Source: Candidatus Nanohaloarchaea archaeon
GTDB lineage: Archaea > EX4484-52 > DAOVKX01
DNA: 20,093 nucleotides
NCBI GenBank assembly: GCA_030631505.1
Contig: DAOVKX010000011.1
Location: 1 to 20,093 of the forward strand
Direction: 5' to 3'
The notes below the pieces were generated by a model that ran no database searches, was not told the origin of the DNA, and was given only the letters and a program-made list of their open reading frames with translations. Positions 12,853 through 20,093 of this stretch are shown in pieces; position 1 is the stretch's first letter, and the number at the start of each line of letters is the position of its first letter. A program made the translations under genes and the position numbers.

Positions 12853-15800
12853 ATGAATCTGAAATTACCTGACGCAGGTATTGTAAGTTCTAATCTAAAC
12901 ATTGTTTTTATTGCCACCCTCTTTTCTTCACTGTTATTGTTTAGCGTCAGCTATCCACTTGCATTCTTTGCAGGGCTTGGCTCGACATTCCTTTATACAT
13001 TATATAATATAGGGCAGGGCTCATCCAAGGGCAGAAAGGCATTTGTCGGAGCTGCAAAAGCCACAGCAGTTATGGGCATTCTGCTTGTTTCTGCGTTTGC
13101 CATTGCGACTTTAGTTGTTCCTGTTTTTGGTGATGGGAGAACAAACATCTGGACAACTGATGAACTTGGCGTTGAACAATCTGATTTTGCTCCCGGAGAT
13201 ATGGTTTATATTCATGGTGAGGGTTTTGAACCCTATACACAAATTACCCAGATTGATATAACAAGACCTGATCCTGATTTTACTGTTGAATCATGCCCTC
13301 TTGCGGGAAGATGCGATGCAATTCTCCCAATAACAGATGATGCTGGTGCTTTCTCATATTATGTTTATGATTTAAATGGAATTGAAGGAACTTACATTAT
13401 TGATGCTTCTGATGGGACAAATTCTGCACAGATAATGTTTACTGATGGGACAAATTTTAGAGGAATTGGTATAAGTACTCCTACAGAAGGAGATTTATTT
13501 ACTGGATATGATTCTGTTGTTGTAAGCGGAACAGCTATTGTTCAGGGAGGAGATGAAGCCTATGGGCATTATGGTGTCAAGGTAACCTGGGGCGACACAC
13601 CTGATTTGACTACTCCCTGTCTGCCAATGGCATCTGACTGGACATGGACAACAGACCCAAGTAACAATCATCAATACCTATCCGGTGGGCAAAAAACAAT
13701 AACTGCGAAACTTTACCATCTATGTGAGCCGGGTTCTGAACCCAACCAAGCAGAAGCGACTGTTTCTTTGAATATTAATATTTGTATAGACAACGATCAG
13801 GACGGTTATGGTCAGGAAGGAAGCACGGGCTGTACTAATCCAGAAACAGATTGTGATGATGATAATGCTAATGTTAATCCCGGAGCAAAAGAAATATGTG
13901 ATAATGGAATAGATGATGACTGTGATGAATTAACTGATTGCGCTGATTCTGATTGTGAGAGTGATCCTGCTTGTGTTGATTGTGATTATTATGATAATCA
14001 GGGAGATTGTGATGCAGACCATGACTGTTACTGGTGTCCTGAATGTGACCCATCACATCCCAAGCAAGTGAACACTTGGCATCAAGGCATTTGCGTTGGT
14101 ACGGAAACTCCTTGTGGTTGGCATTGCGAAATGGGTTATTGTGGAGCACAGTGTGATACGAATCCTTGGCCTTGCCCTACTGATTATTGTGATGGTTTAA
14201 CATGGATTAATTATAATGATTATGGGACATGTTCTCTATCCTGTTCTTCCTCATGCACTTACACAGGGTGCGGACCAACAGAAGTGAACTGCGATGACGG
14301 GGACGTATGCACAGAAGATACTTGCGATCCTGTAGGTGGATGTCAACATACACCAATTCAGGGCTGTTGTAATTATGATTACGAATGTGATGACCAAGAT
14401 GCATGCACAACAGATATATGTGAAGCTAATGTTTGCGTAAATATACCAATAGATTGTGATGATGGCAATGATTGCACTCAAGATTCATGCGACTCGGCAA
14501 CAGGATGTGTAAATGATTGTCAGGAAGGAACTCCATGCAATGACAACAATCCTGACACAGACAACGACCAGTGTAAACTTGATGGCGGTAATTGTGTATG
14601 TGAAGGAGAGTATCCTTGTGGTTACTGGGATATTCCAGAGTTGTGTTCAATTGCTGGTTGTGACTGGTGTTATGTATGCTCAGGTCACCAAAGAAATTTC
14701 TGGGGACATGGAACATGCGTTGATGCAGGAACAGATTGTGGATATTACTGTAACCAGGGAGACTGTGGTGCAACATGCGATAGTAACGATGATTGCCAGC
14801 CTGATTGTGATGGCGATATTTATTATTGGAATGGTGTTTGTGAAGCTGATTGCACTTGTTCTTACACTACTCAAGATTGTAATGTTTATGATGGCTGGTA
14901 CTGCAATGGCAACACCAGAGAATATAGAGACTGGGGCTGTGAACTTCCTAATGGTTGTGTTTATACTGTAACAGATACAGTATCCTGTGATGATAAAAAT
15001 GAATGTACAACTGATTCTTGTGTAGGTCCTGATAAGAGCGCAACTTGTCAAAATACACCAAAGCCGCAAAGCACTCCTTGTGAGGCAGACGGAGATTTCT
15101 GCACAACAGACCACTGTGATGGAGAAGGAGCTTGCGTATTTTTAGAGTACAATAAGGACCCTGACTGTGAACTTTACGATTTGGGAGATGCTCCTGATAG
15201 TACAAATACTTTCAGCAATCAAATGACTGCTTATGGATTACCAGCTAATTATCCAACTGTCCATGTAGCTGGTTCACCTCCTTATGGGCCATGCCATAAT
15301 AACTTCTTTGCTGTATTAGGAACACAGATTACTTTTGAATATGAGGCAGATTCTGGTGCAGACCAGGATGGAGTAAACAATATAATACCACCAAGCGACA
15401 TTTCTGACCAGGATTCAATATCAACAGCTTTCGGAATGGATGATAGTCTGAAGCACGTTCCTATTGACTTAGTTAATAATGATTTATTATTGCCACATTG
15501 TCAGATGACATCTATACCTGTTGAGGTTACTATTACACAACCTCCAGAATGGACATACTATATGAATATATGGATTGATTACAATGGAGATGGTGACTGG
15601 GGTATTCCTCCTGCAGCAGATACTGTAACTTGTTCCTCCCCAGGAGATACATCTGAATGGGTTGTTCAGAATTTCCCTGTGTTTGGTTTTGGAACATTTG
15701 TCGTAACTCCTCAATTTATGGGTTATAATCCAAATCCGGGACAAGATGCGTGGATGAGAGTGCAATTAACAGAAGTTCTAGTTATGTATGAGGATGGTTC

Positions 15801-18800
15801 TGGTCCGCAAACTTGTTACGAAGATGGTGAAACTGAAGATTATGATGTAAGAATTGTAGAGTGTTTGACGGATGTTGACTGCGACAGTTTTGATGATGAT
15901 TACTGCGATGACAACAAAAGAATGCATGTGGAAGGTGTTTGCAGCCAAGGAGTATGTGCAGCGGGCACGCCTGTTGAAGTCGGAGACTGTGATGGCTATA
16001 GTGATGAATGTCATATAGGTGTTTGTATTGAAAATGGGGGAACTCATTGTGAAGCCCAATTCCACGACGATGAAGGTCCAAACACCTATGATGGTGTTGT
16101 TAGCCCTTATTACAACAATGGCATATTCAACGCAACGGCAACTACAGAGGATGAGTGTTCTGTGATAAAGACTGCCAACTACTACATAGGCCATAGTTCA
16201 ATTGGTTCCTGCTCGCCATATCTTGCAGAGCAGATGGGAACTATATATCCTGTAGATGACAGTTTTGACCTTGACAATTTGGTTGAGGACTTACATGGAA
16301 CTTTCGCTTACTACCGCGACGGATTAAATTATATTTGTATAGAAGCGCAGGACAATGCAGACCACTGGGGAAATTGTGAATGCGCATACTTTGAAACTGA
16401 CACAATTCCGCCGGACTGCCCGTATGACATTTATCTGGATGATGAGTTATATCCTGATGAATATTTGATTTGTGGAGACGACGCATGGCTGAATGCCACT
16501 GTTTGCGACCAGGAATCATATATCCAGGGCGGTGAATATTTTATTAATCTTCCACCTGAGACAGTTCCTGCTCCATGGAGCGGCTACTGGATGAACCCAT
16601 TATATAACTTCACAAGAGCAGATGGTCACCACTGTGCTGTTATAGGCGCATTGGTTGTGAATAATGATAGTTTAGAAGAGGGAACGCACTACATAAAACT
16701 AAGAGGCAAGGATACTGCCGAGAACTGGGGAAAAATTACGCAGTGCCAGCCGACAATTTCATTCATAAGGGATACGACTGCTCCTCAAACAACTAAGACC
16801 GTTGGAGATAATAAAGTAGCATGTAATTACTTGGATGATGGAGAAGGAAATAACATAGAGGAATGTTGGTACATAACTCAAAATACTCTGATAACTTTAG
16901 AAGCATATGATTGGAATCCCGATTCTGACCCTCCAGGATATAATGATTTGCCCGGGGAATATTCAGATTATGTTGAAATATACTACAGACAAAGATGGAA
17001 AGAAAACTTCGAAGATGCGTGGGGTGCATGGTCTGGGTGGACTCTTTACACAGGTCCGTTCACAAAGGGCGAGGACTCAATACATGAGCTGGAATACTAT
17101 GCAGTTGACCTTTGCGGAGAGGAGGAAGAACACCACTTTGAAATTGATATTGTTGATACAGTTCCGCCAGAAACAACCAAAAAAATAATCGGACCTCAGT
17201 ACTATGATGAAATTAAGGACAAATTCTACATAGATGGCGTTACAGAAATAGAATTAACCTGTGTTGACCCGCAGCCGCATCCAGTTGATGATGTGGAAAT
17301 ATATTACAAGTATTTCGTTGATGACGTATTGGTTCAGGACTGGACATTATACACTGGTGAATTTTCATTCCCGGAAGAATCAAAACATGATTTGGAATAT
17401 TATTGTATTGATGCTTTGGGAAATGAGGAGACACATAAATTCGAAACAGATTATGTTGATCACACAAAACCGGTCACAACCAAAACTTACGGGACTCCGC
17501 ATTATCCACAAGGAATAAATGAGGGTGCACTATATCCTCACTGGATAACAACAAGTACGCCTATTACATTAACAGCAGATGATGGTGATGAAATACATGA
17601 TTCTGGTGTTGCTGTAACCAAATGGAGAAATACACTTGTTCCTGACATATTCTGCGAATTTGAATATGAATGTGAACAAGCTGTGGGAATTGGTGATTGG
17701 AACACATACATAGGACCATTTACAAAAGAAACTGAATCCTGTCATTTAATAGAATATTACAGTGTTGATAATGTTGAAAAAACAGAAATCGTTAAGAAAC
17801 AATGCGTGTATGTTGAAGACACTCCGCCAACCATATACAAAGACATTTCAGGTCCAATGCACGAGTGTACACCCGAAGAGGCTGCAATGTATGGCAATCC
17901 TGATTATGGTTGCCACTACATAACGCAACAGACAACAATATATCTTAACTGTGTTGACGAAGGCGACCATCCTGTTGATGATGTAACTTTGTACTACCGA
18001 GATTATTTGATTGGTGATACTGTACCTGATTACACAGCAGTTCCCGGTGGATATGAAACAATAAAGAAAACAGAAGATTCAGAACACATCCTTGAATTCT
18101 ACTGCGTGGATGCTCTTGGCAATAGCCAGGGAACATCTGAGAATCCGCATGTAGAAATAGACATTGTTGACACCAAAAAGCCGGTTTCCGAGAAAATATT
18201 AGGCGAGCCAAAGCACGAATGCACGCCGGAAGAGCAGGCAATGTATTATCCATGTATGCCTGAACCGACAGACGGATGCTTCTTCATAACGCAGAATACA
18301 CTTATAACCCTTACATGCGAAGACCCACAGCCGCACCCTGTTGACCATGTAAAATTATATTATAGAGACTACCTTGTGGGTGAGGATGAACCTGATTTCA
18401 CAATGGTCAGTGGTGACTATGTGGAAATATACAAAGAAGAAGATTCAGCGCACATACTTGAATGGTACTGCGTTGATGAATTGGGCAACACTGAAGCAAC
18501 TCATGTAGAATATGATATTGTTGATACGGTTCCGCCAGTCGGGACAAAAATAGTTGGTGAGCCAAAGATAATAATATACGAAGACGAAATATTGTCCGCC
18601 GCTGACAGAATAATAGATTTACAATACACTGATGGGTCCTGGGATTGGGTAGTTACATACAAAACAGGTCCAACAGGTACAACCTATCGTAATATTGCAG
18701 GAGTTACTGCAGAAGTCCTTCTTGACGCTTATAAATTAACAGGAGATACAAAATATCTTGATGCTGCAGAAGATGCTGGAGATTATTTATTGAGTTTCTC

Positions 18801-20093
18801 TATTTCAAAGAACAACAGGTATAACGCATTTAATATGGTATTCCTTTATCATTTAGCTGATTTAACCGGAAAAATAAAATATAACAACCATGCAGATAAT
18901 TTGTTAAACCATGTACTTTATGAAGAAAATTATTGGACAAACCATAATGGAAACCATTGTGGAATGGATGGCTGTACAGCATCTGAATTACTTAATGCAT
19001 TGAAAGATTTCAGAGGTTGGGCGGGAGATCCAAGCGGTATCGTTGTTTGGGACTTATTCCATTTTGTAGAAGCTGCTCAAAGAGCTGGAGAAACATCATT
19101 TTCTACAGATATGGCTAATGAACTTGATTCATATATGAGCCAGTCTGGATATATAAGTACAATCCAATACTATGACCTGGGGTTGAGCGCAGGTGTAGTG
19201 GCTCTTGGAAACGCCGGAATAGATTATAGCGACCATATGGCAAAACTTCTTGTGGAGCAGAACCCTGACGGCTCATTTGATAATTTAGGTTCTGAGCCGA
19301 TACAAACAACTGCTTATGCTTTGATAGCTTTGGAATATGCCGATGAGCATGATGAGGGAACAGCAGCATCAGAATACTTGGTAAACCAATTCAGATATTC
19401 AAATGGAGATACATATGACGGATGGCTTGATGATGGCGATGAATATTCAGAAGTAACAAGCGAAGCTGCACAAGCTTTATACGACTTTTCATGGAGAGGT
19501 GGAATTTGGGTAAGAGATCATGTTACTGAAATAACTCTTGACTGTACAGACCCAGAACCGCATCCAGTCGACCATGAAATTATGTGTTATAAAATATCAT
19601 TTGACGACCCGCAAACACCATGGTTAACAGAGCAATACTGTTACGAGTTTGGAGGAGAAATGATAGAAGATGAGTGTTGTGTAGATGTATCAGGTGAACA
19701 AACATACACTTTTGTATTTACAGAAGATTCATTACACGATTTGGAGTATTACTGCGTTGATGAACTTGGCAATGAGAATGAAGTTGACATTGAATGGTTC
19801 AGGGTTGATTCTGTTCCGCCAGAGACTACCAAGACATACGGGCTTCCTTTTTACACAGATGGCACAAGCAAATGGATAGACACAACAACATCTGTAACTT
19901 TGACAGCAGAAGATGGCGGAGAAATCTGCGCTGTTGGTGTAGACGAAATCTACTGGAGGAATATAGTTTTAGATAATCCAGATGACTGGCACTATTGTTA
20001 TGTGGATTGTGAGACTTGGATGGACAAACCTACTGCGCCAGAGCCATACAATCCATATGTAGAGCCGTTCTATAAAGAAGGAGAATCATGCCA
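12853..20093 (+). CDS. Giant membrane-anchored Cys-rich/Ig-like surface protein (3' end outside window)
   Basis: A single frame is open from ATG 12853 to the window end, 2413 codons with no stop. Residues 17-51 and 70-92 are hydrophobic; the second ends V-P-V-F-G and may be a membrane anchor or signal. Two Ig-like domains follow (about 100-205 and 210-310), the first with F-A-P-G-D-M-V-Y-I-H-G-E-G-F. Then come a Cys-rich region (311-772), a GEVED-type domain (776-1003), a second small Cys cluster (about 1004-1050) and OmpL47/Ig-like repeats from about 1187 to the end, one split by an alpha/alpha-toroid (1906-2216). The composition is acidic and rich in Tyr, Asp, Thr and Cys, which fits an exported, disulfide-stabilised protein. 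A role in adhesion, cell-cell contact or metal binding is plausible but not shown. A strong ribosome binding site fixes the start. No homolog can be named. Confidence 0.9.
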   Translation, partial: MNLKLPDAGIVSSNLNIVFIATLFSSLLLFSVSYPLAFFAGLGSTFLYTLYNIGQGSSKGRKAFVGAAKATAVMGILLVSAFAIATLVVPVFGDGRTNIWTTDELGVEQSDFAPGDMVYIHGEGFEPYTQITQIDITRPDPDFTVESCPLAGRCDAILPITDDAGAFSYYVYDLNGIEGTYIIDASDGTNSAQIMFTDGTNFRGIGISTPTEGDLFTGYDSVVVSGTAIVQGGDEAYGHYGVKVTWGDTPDLTTPCLPMASDWTWTTDPSNNHQYLSGGQKTITAKLYHLCEPGSEPNQAEATVSLNINICIDNDQDGYGQEGSTGCTNPETDCDDDNANVNPGAKEICDNGIDDDCDELTDCADSDCESDPACVDCDYYDNQGDCDADHDCYWCPECDPSHPKQVNTWHQGICVGTETPCGWHCEMGYCGAQCDTNPWPCPTDYCDGLTWINYNDYGTCSLSCSSSCTYTGCGPTEVNCDDGDVCTEDTCDPVGGCQHTPIQGCCNYDYECDDQDACTTDICEANVCVNIPIDCDDGNDCTQDSCDSATGCVNDCQEGTPCNDNNPDTDNDQCKLDGGNCVCEGEYPCGYWDIPELCSIAGCDWCYVCSGHQRNFWGHGTCVDAGTDCGYYCNQGDCGATCDSNDDCQPDCDGDIYYWNGVCEADCTCSYTTQDCNVYDGWYCNGNTREYRDWGCELPNGCVYTVTDTVSCDDKNECTTDSCVGPDKSATCQNTPKPQSTPCEADGDFCTTDHCDGEGACVFLEYNKDPDCELYDLGDAPDSTNTFSNQMTAYGLPANYPTVHVAGSPPYGPCHNNFFAVLGTQITFEYEADSGADQDGVNNIIPPSDISDQDSISTAFGMDDSLKHVPIDLVNNDLLLPHCQMTSIPVEVTITQPPEWTYYMNIWIDYNGDGDWGIPPAADTVTCSSPGDTSEWVVQNFPVFGFGTFVVTPQFMGYNPNPGQDAWMRVQLTEVLVMYEDGSGPQTCYEDGETEDYDVRIVECLTDVDCDSFDDDYCDDNKRMHVEGVCSQGVCAAGTPVEVGDCDGYSDECHIGVCIENGGTHCEAQFHDDEGPNTYDGVVSPYYNNGIFNATATTEDECSVIKTANYYIGHSSIGSCSPYLAEQMGTIYPVDDSFDLDNLVEDLHGTFAYYRDGLNYICIEAQDNADHWGNCECAYFETDTIPPDCPYDIYLDDELYPDEYLICGDDAWLNATVCDQESYIQGGEYFINLPPETVPAPWSGYWMNPLYNFTRADGHHCAVIGALVVNNDSLEEGTHYIKLRGKDTAENWGKITQCQPTISFIRDTTAPQTTKTVGDNKVACNYLDDGEGNNIEECWYITQNTLITLEAYDWNPDSDPPGYNDLPGEYSDYVEIYYRQRWKENFEDAWGAWSGWTLYTGPFTKGEDSIHELEYYAVDLCGEEEEHHFEIDIVDTVPPETTKKIIGPQYYDEIKDKFYIDGVTEIELTCVDPQPHPVDDVEIYYKYFVDDVLVQDWTLYTGEFSFPEESKHDLEYYCIDALGNEETHKFETDYVDHTKPVTTKTYGTPHYPQGINEGALYPHWITTSTPITLTADDGDEIHDSGVAVTKWRNTLVPDIFCEFEYECEQAVGIGDWNTYIGPFTKETESCHLIEYYSVDNVEKTEIVKKQCVYVEDTPPTIYKDISGPMHECTPEEAAMYGNPDYGCHYITQQTTIYLNCVDEGDHPVDDVTLYYRDYLIGDTVPDYTAVPGGYETIKKTEDSEHILEFYCVDALGNSQGTSENPHVEIDIVDTKKPVSEKILGEPKHECTPEEQAMYYPCMPEPTDGCFFITQNTLITLTCEDPQPHPVDHVKLYYRDYLVGEDEPDFTMVSGDYVEIYKEEDSAHILEWYCVDELGNTEATHVEYDIVDTVPPVGTKIVGEPKIIIYEDEILSAADRIIDLQYTDGSWDWVVTYKTGPTGTTYRNIAGVTAEVLLDAYKLTGDTKYLDAAEDAGDYLLSFSISKNNRYNAFNMVFLYHLADLTGKIKYNNHADNLLNHVLYEENYWTNHNGNHCGMDGCTASELLNALKDFRGWAGDPSGIVVWDLFHFVEAAQRAGETSFSTDMANELDSYMSQSGYISTIQYYDLGLSAGVVALGNAGIDYSDHMAKLLVEQNPDGSFDNLGSEPIQTTAYALIALEYADEHDEGTAASEYLVNQFRYSNGDTYDGWLDDGDEYSEVTSEAAQALYDFSWRGGIWVRDHVTEITLDCTDPEPHPVDHEIMCYKISFDDPQTPWLTEQYCYEFGGEMIEDECCVDVSGEQTYTFVFTEDSLHDLEYYCVDELGNENEVDIEWFRVDSVPPETTKTYGLPFYTDGTSKWIDTTTSVTLTAEDGGEICAVGVDEIYWRNIVLDNPDDWHYCYVDCETWMDKPTAPEPYNPYVEPFYKEGESC
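13783..15168 (+). other. Cysteine-rich region: MopE-like motif and CDDxxxCTxDxC repeats
   Basis: Residues 311-772 of the giant protein contain 71 cysteines by hand count, about 15 percent. It opens with C-I-D-N-D-Q-D-G-Y-G, D-C-D-D-D, N-V-N-P-G-A-K-E-I-C and D-D-D-C-D-E (311-358), the pattern of the MopE-type putative metal-binding motif. Further units read C-D-D-G-D-V-C-T-E-D-T-C (480), C-D-D-Q-D-A-C-T-T-D-I-C, C-D-D-G-N-D-C-T-Q-D-S-C, C-D-D-K-N-E-C-T-T-D-S-C (712) and C-E-A-D-G-D-F-C-T-T-D-H-C (743). This repeat type is known from secreted proteins of deltaproteobacteria and some archaea. Confidence 0.75.
15178..15861 (+). other. GEVED-type domain in the giant protein
   Basis: Residues 776-1003 begin D-L-G-D-A-P-D-S and end Y-E-D-G-E-T-E-D-Y-D-V, with M-N-I-W-I-D-Y-N-G-D-G-D-W in between. 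These three signatures define the GEVED domain, a beta-sandwich found in large bacterial and archaeal surface proteins, with a likely calcium site at D-Y-N-G-D-G-D. Confidence 0.75.
16411..20093 (+). repeat. Array of OmpL47/Ig-like repeats
   Basis: Linkers of the type D-T-V-P-P-E-T-T-K recur near residues 1187, 1311, 1438, 1540, 1658, 1777, 1894 and 2322, a period of 102-127 residues except for the last. Each unit carries an I-T-L-T-C-x-D-P-Q-P-H-P-V-D-D strand region and a closing H-x-L-E-Y-Y-C-V-D-x-L-G-N. The units ending at 1777 and 1894 share G-x-x-H-E-C-T-P-E-E and L-Y-Y-R-D-Y-L and look like recent duplicates. The array continues past the window end. Confidence 0.75.
18568..19500 (+). 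other. Alpha/alpha-toroid domain inserted in an Ig-like repeat
   Basis: Residues 1906-2216 break the repeat pattern. They contain A-D-R-I-I-D-L-Q-Y-T-D-G-S-W-D-W, G-V-T-A-E-V-L-L-D-A-Y-K-L-T-G-D-T-K-Y-L-D-A-A, E-Q-N-P-D-G-S-F-D-N and T-T-A-Y-A-L-I-A-L-E-Y-A. These are helix pairs and Q-x-x-D-G-S-W/F turns typical of squalene-cyclase/prenyltransferase-like toroids. The interrupted repeat resumes at I-W-V-R-D-H-V-T-E-I-T-L-D-C-T-D-P-E-P-H-P-V. An enzymatic or ligand-binding role is possible, but catalytic residues cannot be assigned. Confidence 0.65.

Noticed and set aside
13874..19369. Many minus-strand open frames of about 60-140 codons
   Set aside because: They lie opposite the continuous plus-strand giant gene, have His/Ile-rich compositions that come from the complement of its Asp/Cys/Tyr codons, and show no family motifs.
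1..20093. CRISPR arrays, insertion sequences, tRNA or rRNA genes
   Set aside because: I saw no regularly spaced repeats with spacers, no transposase or integrase, and no cloverleaf or rRNA-like stretch. This was judged by eye only.

Overview
The window looks archaeal. It encodes an archaeal multiprotein bridging factor 1 (zinc ribbon plus helix-turn-helix) and a Trm9-like tRNA methyltransferase. Many start codons lie about 26 bases downstream of an A/T-rich TATA-like box, as in leaderless archaeal transcripts, and the other starts are often preceded by GGTG- or GAGG-type ribosome binding sites. Small TA-rich genes, an OmpL47/Ig-like surface giant and compact spacing would suit a DPANN-type lineage, but no 16S rRNA or other marker here fixes the lineage.

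Layout. 1-2510 (all minus): the start of PRPP synthetase, a zinc-ribbon/Hsp20-like protein, a sugar-phosphate nucleotidyltransferase and an AglD-type membrane flippase, which together suggest sugar-nucleotide and envelope work. 2511-2829 has no gene and is packed with short perfect hairpins. 2830-6079 holds an A/T-rich group: a UMPH-1-type 5'-nucleotidase, an HD phosphohydrolase, a PHP phosphoesterase and a kinase-fold protein whose catalytic Asp is replaced by Asn. 6087-7847 holds Trm9-like methyltransferase and aMBF1 on a compact divergent promoter, then two small membrane proteins.

7889-12639 is a toxin-antitoxin cluster around hisS. It contains an MNT/HEPN pair (minus), hisS (plus), hicBA (minus), a second MNT/HEPN pair (plus), a relE-like toxin broken by an apparent 2-bp frameshift, and a RelB/Phd-like antitoxin that lies convergently to that toxin and overlaps its 3' end. 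Three copies of a 20-23 bp direct repeat delimit the hicBA and second MNT/HEPN modules.

12641-20093 is a tandemly duplicated promoter, a 5'-leader hairpin and one uninterrupted reading frame of at least 2413 codons that runs off the window end. It encodes a membrane-anchored, probably extracellular giant. Its parts in order are two membrane segments, Ig-like domains, a region with 71 cysteines in about 460 residues (MopE-like and CDDxxxCTxDxC repeats), a GEVED-type domain, and an array of OmpL47/Ig-like repeats. One of these repeats is split by an inserted alpha/alpha-toroid of about 310 residues. This gene is the most unusual object in the window. All family names come from motif recognition by eye, with no database search.
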